Source of the DNA: Betaproteobacteria bacterium
GTDB taxonomy: Bacteria; Pseudomonadota; Gammaproteobacteria; Burkholderiales; SG8-39
Assembly: GCA_016713125.1 (NCBI GenBank)
Contig: JADJPT010000047.1
Coordinates: 1 to 27,352, forward strand
DNA: 27,352 nt
Reading direction: 5' to 3'
Part shown: piece after piece, positions 17,931 through 27,352 of the stretch
Position numbering within the stretch: the stretch's first letter is position 1
How the letters are laid out: each line of letters begins with the position of its first letter
Program-made: the position numbers and the translations under genes
The notes under the pieces: model-generated
What the model was told of the DNA's origin: nothing
What the model saw: the letters and a program-made list of their open reading frames with translations, nothing else
Database searches by the model: none

Positions 17931-19650
17931 CTACGGCGCTTTGGCCTTGACGTAGCGGCCAGGTGCCGGTTCGATCGGCTTGTACTTGCGTGAACCCGCG
18001 GACTGGGGTGCGGCGACCTGGCGGCCGGCGTGACGCCCAAGCCAGTCGGCCCAGGCCGGCCACCAACTGCCGGGTACGTCCTGCGCCTGTTCCAGCCAGC
18101 GGTCGGCGTCGTCCTCAAGATCGCCGACCCAGTGGTTGCGCTTCTTCTTGGCAGGCGGGTTGATGACCCCGGCGATGTGGCCGCTGGCACCGAGCACGAA
18201 GCGCACGTCGCCGCCGAGCAGCTGGGTGCTCGAATACGCGGTCTGCCAGGGCACGATGTGGTCTTCACGCGAGGCGTAGATGAAGGCCGGCACGGTGATC
18301 TTCCCGAGGTCGACCGGCACGCCGCACTGCGTGGTGGCGCCCGGCTCGCGCAGCTTGTTCTCGAGGTAGGTGTTGCGCAGGTACCAGCAGTACATCGGCC
18401 CCGGCAGATTGGTGTCGTCGCCGTTCCAGAACAGCAGGTCGAAGGCTGGCGGCGCCTTGCCCTTGAGGTAGCCGTTGACGACGTAGGGCCAGATCAGATC
18501 GTTGGCGCGCAGCGCGGCGAACACCTGCGCCAGCTCGCGGCCCTTGAGCAAGCCGCCGCGGCCGATGCTGGCCTCGCGTGCAGCGACTGCTTGCTCGCTG
18601 ACCATCAGGCCGAGCTCGCCGGTGTCGCTGAAGTCGAGCATCGCGGTCAGCAACGTCAGGCTCGCGACCTTGTCCTCGCCACGTGCCGCGAGCACGGCGA
18701 GCGCACTGGCCAGCAGCGTGCCGCCGATGCAGAAGCCCAGCGTGTTGACGCGGTCGGCGCTGCTGATCGCCAGCGCGACGTCGATCGCCTGCATCACGCC
18801 CTGTTCGAGGTAGTCGTCCCAGCCAAGCGCCGCCTGCTCTGGCCCGGCGTTGCGCCACGAGACGAGGAACACCGTGTGGCCCTGCGCCACCGCGTGGGCG
18901 ATGAAAGAGTTGTCGGCCTGTAGATCGAGGATGTAGTACTTGTTGATGCAGGGCGGCACGATCAGCAACGGGCGCTCGTGCACCTTGGGCGTCGTCGGTG
19001 TGTACTGGACAAGCTGGATCAGCTCGTTCTCGAAGACCACGTTGCCCGGCGTCGTTGCGACGTTGCGCCCGACCTCGAACGCGGAGTCGTCGGTCATCGA
19101 GATGCGACCGCGCGCCAGGTCCTGCCGAACAAGCGCATGCCTTCCATCAGGCTGGCCCCACCGGAGTCGATCGCCATCTGCATCGCCTCGGGGTTGGTGG
19201 CCAGGCAGTTGGCCGGGCTCGCCGCATCGACGACCTGGCGCAGCACGAAGCCCCACTGGCCTTTTCCGCGCTCGTCGAGCGGCGCCGCATCGAGGGCCTT
19301 GCGCACCATTGCTCCGCCTGGCCCAGGTAGGCCTGCGCAAGCGCCGAAAAGCGAGGGTCCTTGCGCCAGGAGTCGGCGGCAAAGCGGCGGTCCGGAGCAG
19401 GCGCATCCGCGCCCGTTGGCACAGCTGCCGACCACAGCGCCGTCATCTGCTGCATCGCCTGCTGCTGCCAGTCGGTCATGGCTTGCGCCGCTTGCTGCCA
19501 GGGCGCCACGAACGGCTTCGACGGCCGGCGCGGCGCGGCGCCGGATTCCAAGCCGGGCGGCACGGCCGCGCCGAGCGACTGCATGAACGTCTGCTGCGTC
19601 GCCATCAGCTCGGCGAGCCAGCGCGTCGGATCGGGGGTGGATGCGGGCAT
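17931..19650 (-). CDS. phaC: Class I poly(3-hydroxyalkanoate) synthase PhaC, two frameshifts
   Basis: Polymerises 3-hydroxybutyryl-CoA into PHB at the granule surface. About 572 residues, class I size (C. necator 589). The lipase-like box GFCIGG carries the catalytic Cys, ASREDHIVPW the Asp, and GASGHIAGVINPP the His. Other class I marks are VPPCINKYYILDL, NGDDTNLPGPMYCWYLRNTYL and GSWWPAWADWL. The N-terminal 160 residues are Gln/Ala/Trp-rich, as usual. Breaks: about 19310 (GQAE/MVRKALDAAP) and about 19125 (LFG/QDLARGRIS). No PhaE or PhaR partner is present, in line with class I. First gene of phaCAB and 22 bp after ndh. Confidence 0.94.
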
Positions 19651-19672
19651 GGGGTTCCTCCGTGGCGTGCGC

Positions 19673-21019
19673 TCAGTGCAGCTTCACGTGCGGTTCGGTG
19701 CGCCGCACGATCAGGCGCGCCAGCGTGTCCAGCGCGACCTTGGGAAATCCGTGCAGCGCCAGCTCGTGCATCTTGTAGAGCGACAGGTACATCGTCCGCG
19801 CGAACAGGCCCTCGACCATCAGGCTGCCGCCGATGAGTCCGCCCATCATGTTGCCGACGGTGCTGAACTCGCCCAGCGACACCAGCGAGCCGAAGTCGCG
19901 ATAGCGGTAGGGCCGCAGCGGCTTGCCTGCCATACGCAGACCGATCTGCTTGACCATGTGCGACGCCTGCTGGTGTGCAGCCTGGGCCCGCGGCGGAACC
20001 AGGGCGCCCTTGCCGTGGTCGGCCTGCGGCCAGTGGCACGCGGCGCAGTCGCCGATGGCGAACACGTCGTCGTCGCGGCTGCTTTGCAGCGTCGGCTTCA
20101 CCACCAGCTGGTTGGTGCGGTTGGTCTCGAGCCCGGCGATGTCCTTCAGGAAGTCGGGCGCCTTGACGCCCGCCGCCCAGACCACCAGTTCGGCCGGCAG
20201 CAGCCGGCCATCGGTGAGCTTCACGCCGCTGGGCAGCACCTCGGCCACCCTGGCGTTGGTATGCACCTCGACCCCCAGCTTGGCCAGCAGCGATTCGGTC
20301 GTCTGCGACAGCCGCTGCGGCAGCGCCGGCAGCACACGCGGCGCGGCTTCGATCACGCTGACGCGGATGTCCTTGTCGGGATCGACGCGATCCAGCCCGT
20401 AGGCGACCATCTCGCGCGTCGTGCGGTGCAGCTCCGCCGCCAGCTCGACGCCAGTGGCGCCCGCGCCGATGATCGCCACCTTCAACTGCTCGGGCCGCAG
20501 CGGCGTGCCCTGCGCATGGGCGCGGATGCAGGCGTTGATGACGCGGGCGCGGAAACGCTGCGCATCGGCGGTCGTCTCGAGCTTCATCGCGTGCTGCGCC
20601 ACGCCGGGCGTGCCGAAGTCGTTGCTCAGGCTGCCGACCGAGACCACCAGCGTGTCATAGCCGAACACGCGCTGCGGCGTGACCTGCTGGCCTTCGTCAT
20701 CGACGTACGGCGCGACCAGCACCTCGCGCCGCGCGCGGTCGAGCCCGACCATGGCGCCGACGCGGTAGCGGAAGTGGTGCCAGTGCGCCTGCGCGAGGTA
20801 GCTGACCTCGTGGGCGCTCATGTCCATGCTGCCGGCGGCGATTTCGTGAAGTTTGGGTTTCCAGACGTGAGTGCGTGTGCGATCGATCAGCGTGACCTCG
20901 GCCCGCCCGCGGCGGCCCAGGGTGTCGCCCAGGCGCGTAGCGAGTTCGAGCCCGCCCGCGCCGCCGCCAACGATGACGATGCGGTGGCGGCCAGCAAGTC
21001 GTGCACGGGTGTCGCTCAT
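19673..21019 (-). CDS. ndh: Type II NADH dehydrogenase (NDH-2)
   Basis: Non-proton-pumping NADH:quinone oxidoreductase, a peripheral inner-membrane flavoprotein. 448 residues with two dinucleotide folds: FAD at RIVIVGGGAGGLELA (about residue 13) and NADH at KVAIIGAGATGVELAAEL (about residue 180). The NDH-2 signatures are HVWKPKLHEIAAG, VWAAGVKAP, FAIGDCAACHWPQ and VPPRAQAAHQQA. A C-terminal amphipathic region (FARTMYLSLYKMHELALHGF) probably binds the membrane. The start ATG (MSDTRARLAGRHR) overlaps the hydrolase stop as TGATG. Intact. In this setting it would drain NADH into quinone for CydAB or NapC without building proton motive force. Confidence 0.93.
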   Translation of the reverse strand: MSDTRARLAGRHRIVIVGGGAGGLELATRLGDTLGRRGRAEVTLIDRTRTHVWKPKLHEIAAGSMDMSAHEVSYLAQAHWHHFRYRVGAMVGLDRARREVLVAPYVDDEGQQVTPQRVFGYDTLVVSVGSLSNDFGTPGVAQHAMKLETTADAQRFRARVINACIRAHAQGTPLRPEQLKVAIIGAGATGVELAAELHRTTREMVAYGLDRVDPDKDIRVSVIEAAPRVLPALPQRLSQTTESLLAKLGVEVHTNARVAEVLPSGVKLTDGRLLPAELVVWAAGVKAPDFLKDIAGLETNRTNQLVVKPTLQSSRDDDVFAIGDCAACHWPQADHGKGALVPPRAQAAHQQASHMVKQIGLRMAGKPLRPYRYRDFGSLVSLGEFSTVGNMMGGLIGGSLMVEGLFARTMYLSLYKMHELALHGFPKVALDTLARLIVRRTEPHVKLH

Positions 21020-21797
21020 CACGCCGTCCGATCCAACGCCTGGTGCAAAGCGGACAGGAAGGCCTCCGGCTGCTCCGCGTGCACCCAATGCCCGGCAGCT
21101 TCGATGGTGTGAGCCTGGAAGTCGGGAAAAAGACTCCGGAAGGCTTCGATGTCCGCCGCAGCCACATAGTCCGATGCGCCGCCGTGGATGAGCGACGTGG
21201 ACCCGTGAAGCGGCAACCGAGCAGCGCGGACGGAAAGGTGCTGAGCGAGGGCACCGACACGCCGATGGCGGCCAGGTTCAGCCGCCAGTCGAAGTGGTCG
21301 TTGCGGCTGATCAGGTTCTGCATCAGGAACGGAGCCGTCGCCGGGTCGGGCAGCCGTTCGGCCAGCCGTCGCTGGGTGTCTGTGCGGCTCGCGGCTGCCG
21401 CGGCATCGATGCTGCGCATCGCCTCGACGTACGGCGTGAAGCGGTCCGCGTACGGCACTGGCGCGATGTCGACCACCACCAGGTTGCCGACCGAGGTCGG
21501 GCTTGTCAACGCCAGCGCCATCGCCGTCTTGCCGCCCATGCTGTGTCCCACCACGGTCGGGCTCGACAGGCTCTGTCGCGCGATCAAGGTGCGCACGTCC
21601 TCGGCCATCTCGAGGTAGTCCATCGAGTCGGCCCACGGCGACTGGCCGTGGTTGCGCAGATCGACGCAGAGCACGCGGTGGTGCGATGCGAGGGCCCGCG
21701 CTACCGAGCGCCAGTTGGCACTGGAGCCGAACAGCCCGTGCAGGATCACCACCGGAGGTCCGGTGCCGGTGTCCTCGAACGCCAGTTGGAGTGCCAA
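21019..21797 (-). CDS. Alpha/beta-hydrolase, YbfF-like esterase, one frameshift
   Basis: About 259 residues. The N-terminal oxyanion region reads VVILHGLFGSSANWRSVA. The nucleophile elbow is GHSMGG (Ser at about residue 95), preceded by VLCVDLRNHGQSPW, and the catalytic His is in AAGHWVHAEQPEAF. This fits the YbfF esterase / epoxide hydrolase-like fold. A slip at about 21210 joins FPSALLG to LPLHGSTSLIHGGASDYV. The start appears to be TTG (21797), since no ATG or GTG lies between the lpdA stop and it in this frame. It is followed by ndh with a one-base overlap and lies 27 bp after lpdA. The substrate is unknown; a thioesterase or short-chain ester role near acetyl-CoA and PHB metabolism is only a guess. 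Confidence 0.82.
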
Positions 21798-21824
21798 GGA
21801 ACAAGTCCGCGTGGGTGAGGGTGT

Positions 21825-23586
<1,762 letters not shown>

Positions 23587-23599
23587 GACTGCCGGCCTT

Positions 23600-25166
23600 T
23601 CAGAACATGATTCGCCGCATGTCGGCGAGCAGATTGGCGAAGTGGACGTTGAAGCGCGCCGCGGCAGCGCCGTCGATCACGCGGTGGTCCCACGACAGCG
23701 AGAGCGGAAGCGTCAGTCGCCACGACGAGCTCTTGCCGTCGCCCGAGTGCTGCTTCCAGTAGCCCGCATCACGCCCATGATCGAGACCTCGGGCGCGTTG
23801 ATGATCGGCGTGAAGTAGATGCCGCCGATGCCGCCGAGCGAGCTGATCGTAAAGGTGCCGCCCGACATCTGGTCGGGCTTCAGCTTGCCGTCGCGCGCGA
23901 GCTTGGCCAGATCGCCCATCTCCTTGGTGATCTCGACGATGCTCTTCTTGTCGCAGTCGCGGATCACCGGCACCATCAGGCCGTTTGGCGTGTCGGCGGC
24001 GAACCCGATGTGCCAGTAGTTCTTCAGCACCAGCGCGTCGCCGTCGAGTGAAGCGTTGAACTCGGGGAACTTCTTCAGCGTCGCGACGGCCGCCTTCATC
24101 ATGAAGGGCAGCATGCTGACCTTGACGCCGGACTTCTCGAGTTCCTTGTTCATCTGCACGCGGAACTGCTCGAGCTCGGTGATGTCGGCCTCGTCGTGCG
24201 TCGTGACGTGCGGGATGACGACCCAGTTGCGGTGCAGGTTGGCGGCCGAGATCTTCTTGATCCGCGACAGCCCTTGCGCTCGACGGGGCCGAACCTGCGA
24301 AGTCGACCTTCGGCCAGGCCAGCAGGTCCAGGCCACCGCCACCCCCGGCCGGCGCCGCCGCTTTTGGTGCGGGGGCCGCCGCCGCGCCGCCGCCCTTGGC
24401 GAAGGCTTGCACGTCCTCGCGCACGATGCGGCCGTGAGCGCCCGTGCCCTGACCTTGCCGAGATCGACGCCCAGTCTCGCGCGCCAGCTTGCGCACGGCC
24501 GGGCCGGCGTAGGCGAGCGCGAACGCAGCCTCGTTGATGCCGTCGGCGGCAGCCGCGGCCGCGGCCGCAGCCGGCGCCGGAGCCGCTGCGCTTGCCGCAG
24601 GTTCGGCCGCTGTAGGCGCGCTGCCGGTGGACAGCGCCATGATGATGCTGCCCTCGCTGACCTTGTCGCCGACCTTGACGCGAATCTCCTTGACCACGCC
24701 GCCGAGCGGCGCCGGCACATCCATCGTCGCTTTGTCGGACTCCAGTGAGACGAGAGGGTCTTCGGCCTTCACCGTGTCGCCGACCTTGACGAAGACCTCG
24801 ATGACCGGCACGTCCTTGAAGTCGCCGATGTCGGGCACGCGCACCTCGGCCACACCCGCGGGCGCGCTAACCGGCGACGGCGGCGCGCTGACGCTCGGCT
24901 TGGCCGCTTCGGCCGGCGCGGCGCTCGCACCTTCGCCCGCGAACTGCATGATCACGCTGCCTTCGCTGACTTTGTCGCCGACCTTGATGGCGATGGCCTT
25001 TACTACGCCGCCGCGCGGCGCCGGCACGTCCATCGTCGCCTTATCGGATTCGAGCGCGAACAACGGGTCTTCGGCCTTCACCGTGTCGCCTGACCTTGAC
25101 GAAGATCTCGATGACTGGAACGTCCTGGAAGTCGCCGATGTCGGGCACCTTGATGTCGATGCTCAT
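23600..25166 (-). CDS. aceF: Dihydrolipoamide acetyltransferase (PDH E2), two lipoyl domains, frame broken
   Basis: Core of the pyruvate dehydrogenase complex; transfers acetyl groups from lipoamide to CoA. Order: lipoyl domain 1 (residues 2-80, ALESDKATMDVP), an Ala/Pro linker, lipoyl domain 2 (about 118-195, SLESDKATMDVP), a long Ala linker, the E1/E3-binding domain (AGPAVRKLARE ... GAHGRIVREDV), and the catalytic domain with NLHRNWVVIPHVTTHDEADI and the active-site DHRVIDG. About 521 residues. Slips: about 25090 (just after the first FVKV), a compensating pair at about 24475/24450 in the binding domain, about 24298/24275, and about 23770. The start ATG at 25166 (MSIDIKVPDIGDF) is fixed by the lipoyl domain. 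Confidence 0.94.
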
Positions 25167-25232
25167 CGCCCTTGGCGCTGCGCGCCTGTCCCCGAGGGGG
25201 ATCCGCTGCCAAGCCCGTTGCTTGGGCCCCTC
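25167..25232. repeat. aceE-aceF intergenic hairpin cluster
   Basis: The 66 bp between the likely aceE stop and the aceF start hold three adjacent inverted repeats: 25174-25186 (GGCGC-TGC-GCGCC), 25189-25201 (TCCCC-GAG-GGGGA), and 25209-25225 (CCAAG with CTTGG around a 7-base loop; GCCC/GGGC is an alternative pairing). There is no T run, so this is more like a dispersed palindromic element or mRNA-stabilising stem series than a terminator. It may be one of the extragenic repeats common in Burkholderiales; that part is inference. Confidence 0.5.
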
Positions 25233-27352
25233 TCAGACGGTCCAGGCCGCCTCGCGTCGTCCAGCCCGTTCGTCGGCGTCGGCGACACGCCGGGCTTGAC
25301 CGCGCCTTCGTCGGCCAGCGCTGAGCGCGGCGACGGCGATGTAGTAGCGATTGACCTCGAAGAACTTGCGCAACTGGAGGCGGGTAGTCCCAGCGGCCAA
25401 AGCCGTCGGTGCCGAGCACCACATAGCGGCGCCGGCACACGCTCGCGCACCTGATCGGCGTAGCGCGCACGTAGTCGGTCGCGGCGATGAACGGGCCTGC
25501 GCGGCCAGCCAGTTGCTGGGTGCTGACCCAGCCTTGGGGCGTATCGTTCGGGTGCAGCATGTTCCAGCGGCTGCAGGCCATGCCGTCGCGGCGCAGCTCG
25601 TTAAAGCTGGTGGCACTCCAGATATCGGCGGAGACGCCGTAGTCGTCCCGCAGCAGATCAGCGGCGGCAATCACTTCGCGCAGAATGGTGCCGCTGCCCA
25701 GCAGCTGCACCTTGTTCTCGGCGCCCAGCCCCGGTTTCAGCAGATACAGCCCTTTCAGGATGCCTTCCTGACTGCCTTTCGTTCAGGCCAGGGTGGGTGT
25801 AGGCCTCGTTCATCACGGTGATGTAGTAGAAAATGTTTTCCTGCTCCACATACATGCGGCGCAGGCCGTCCTGCACGATCACTGCCAGCTCGTGGGCAAA
25901 GGTCGGATCGTAGCTGACGCAGTTGGGGATCAGCCCTGCCTGGATATGGCTGTGGCCGTCCTGATGCTGCAGGCCTTCGCCGGCGAGCGTGGTGCGGCCG
26001 GCGGTGCCGCCAATCATGAAGCCACGCGCACGCTGGTCGCCAGCGGCCCAGGCCAGATCGCCGACGCGCTGGAAGCCGAACATCGAGTAGTAGATGTAGA
26101 ACGGAATCATCGGCACGCCGTGGTTGGCGTAGCTGGTGGCGGCGGCAATCCAGCTCGACATCGCGCCCGGCTCGTTGATGCCTTCCTGCAGGATTTGCCC
26201 CTGCTTGCTTTCCTTGTAGAACATCAGCTGATCGGCGTCTTCCGGGTCGTACAGCTGGCCAACCGATGACCAGATGCCGAGCTGGCGGAACATGCCTTCC
26301 ATGCCGAAGGTGCGCGATTCATCCGGCACAATCGGCACGATATGCGCGCCGAGCGACTTGTCTTTCAGCAGCGTGTTGAGCATGCGCACAAAGGCCATGG
26401 TGGTGGAGAGTTCGCGGCCTGCCGCTGTTTCAGCAGTGCGTCGAAGCCTGGCAATCCCGGCATCTGCAATGGCGCGGCCGACTTGCGCCGCGCTGCGGCA
26501 GGAAGCCGCCGCGCGCGCGCGCGGCGTCAGGTAGCGCATTTCCGGGCTGTCGTCGGCAGGTTTGTAAAACGGCGCCTCGGCAATGTCGTTGTCGGAAATC
26601 GGGATGTTGAAGCGGTCGCGGAAGTCTTTCAGCGTCTGCTCGTCGAGTTTTTTCTGCTGGTGGGCAATGTTCAGCGCCTGGCCCATCTTGCCCATGCCGT
26701 AACCCTTGATGGTTTTGGCCAGGATTACCGTCGGCCGGCCGTTGGCGTTGTGGGTGGCTTCCCAGTAGGCGGCGTAAACCTTGTGCGGATCGTGGCCGCC
26801 GCGATTCAGTGCGCTGATTTCGGCGTCCGACATGTTTGCCACCATTGCCAGCAGCTCCGGATATTTGCCGAAGAAATGCTCGCGGGTATAGGCGCCGCCT
26901 TTGGCCTTGAACTTCTGGTATTCACCATCGACGCATTCTTCCATGCGTTTGCGCAGCAGGCCGTGTTCGTCCATGGCCAGCAGCGAATCCCATTTCGAGC
27001 CCCAGATGGCCTTGATTACGTTCCAGCCGGCGCCGCGGAAATCGCCTTCCAGCTCCTGAATGATCTTGCTGTTGCCACGCACCGGGCCATCCAGCCGCTG
27101 CAGATTGCAGTTGACGACAAAAATCAGGTTATCCAGCCCTTCGCGCGCCGCCAGACCAATCGCGCCAAGCGATTCCGGCTCGTCCATTTCGCCGTCGCCG
27201 CAGAAGCACCATACCTTGCGATTGGCGGTATCGGCCAGGCCACGGTCGGCCAGGTATTTCATGAAGCGCGCCTGATAAATCGCCATCAATGGCCCAAGGC
27301 CCATCGATACGGTAGGAAACTGCCAGAAGTCCGGCATCAGCCACGGGTGCGG
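25233..27352 (-). CDS. aceE: Pyruvate dehydrogenase E1 component, N-terminus beyond window, frame broken
   Basis: Homodimeric ThDP-dependent E1 that decarboxylates pyruvate and acetylates the E2 lipoyl groups. The window enters at HPWLMPDFWQFPTVSMGLGP, about residue 145 of a protein of about 890 residues. The ThDP motif runs from GDGEMDEP to NCNLQRLDGP. Later hallmarks are NRGGHDPHKVYAA, ISxxMAFVRML, RTFGMEGMFRQLGI, FYIYYSMFGFQR, GRTTLAGEGLQHQDGHSHI and WNMLHP. Slips: about 26410-26520 (true reading RGGFLPQR, then PLQMPGLPGFDALLK), a 4-base insertion near 25782, and several at 25320-25470. The natural stop is probably 25235-25233, after EAAWTV. An alternative frame reads on to 25163 and gives an unrelated low-complexity tail. 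Codon use is foreign to the neighbours right of about 25.8 kb. Confidence 0.93.
25790..27352. other. Segment of lower GC and different codon use
   Basis: Counted by hand on single 60-base rows, G+C is 29/60 at 25801-25860 and 32/60 at 26581-26640, against 45/60 at 17041-17100. Codons such as GAA, AAA, ATT and TTT are frequent here and rare in the pha, pnt and lut genes. The change occurs inside aceE, grading through 25480-25790. This fits an assembly join between two organisms at a conserved gene, or a mosaic aceE from recombination. Confidence 0.65.

Noticed and set aside
24535..24610. Low-complexity GC-rich repeat as a possible regulatory or phase-variable tract.
   Set aside because: It encodes the Ala-rich flexible linker of aceF between lipoyl domain 2 and the binding domain, a normal feature of E2 proteins.
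25163..25330. C-terminal extension of aceE rich in Gly/Ser/Pro ending in an ATGA overlap with aceF.
   Set aside because: Another frame ends in EAAWTV-stop at 25233, which matches normal E1 C-termini; the extension is a read-through of intergenic stem-loops.

Overview
This 27.4 kb window looks like chromosomal DNA of a high-GC betaproteobacterium, most probably Burkholderiales. The signs are a phaC-phaA-phaB polyhydroxybutyrate (PHB) cluster, a dihydrolipoamide dehydrogenase with its own N-terminal lipoyl domain, a Bug-family (TctC) solute-binding protein and a napEDABC operon of the Cupriavidus type. Every gene I can support lies on the minus strand, so transcription runs from the right edge to the left. 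Long plus-strand frames are shadows of GC-rich codon use.

In transcription order (right to left) the genes are: aceE (partial, PDH E1), aceF (E2 with two lipoyl domains), lpdA (E3 with one lipoyl domain), an alpha/beta hydrolase, ndh (NDH-2), phaC, phaA, phaB, a phasin-like protein, cydA-cydB (bd/CIO-type quinol oxidase), pntA-pntB (transhydrogenase), lutA-lutB-lutC (lactate oxidation), napE-napD-napA-napB-napC (periplasmic nitrate reductase), a Bug-family binding protein, a 3-hydroxybutyrate-dehydrogenase-like SDR, and a threonine ammonia-lyase that runs off the left edge. Intergenic gaps are 66 bp or less, except about 105 bp before the last gene, and several start and stop codons overlap.

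Read as a system, the array makes acetyl-CoA from pyruvate and lactate. It stores carbon and reductant as PHB, supplies NADPH for PhaB through PntAB, and disposes of electrons through NDH-2 and the quinone pool to either a bd oxidase or NapC/NapAB. This suggests a low-oxygen or feast-famine redox-balancing island. The gene functions are well supported. Co-regulation as one unit is inferred from orientation and spacing, and no promoter or FNR box was found by eye.

Sequence quality limits the reading. About half the genes carry single-base indels or nonsense changes that break otherwise well-conserved proteins, which fits a low-coverage draft better than true decay. Inside aceE, base composition and codon use change at about 25.5-25.8 kb: the right end is less GC-rich. 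This points to a chimeric assembly or to a mosaic or transferred aceE.
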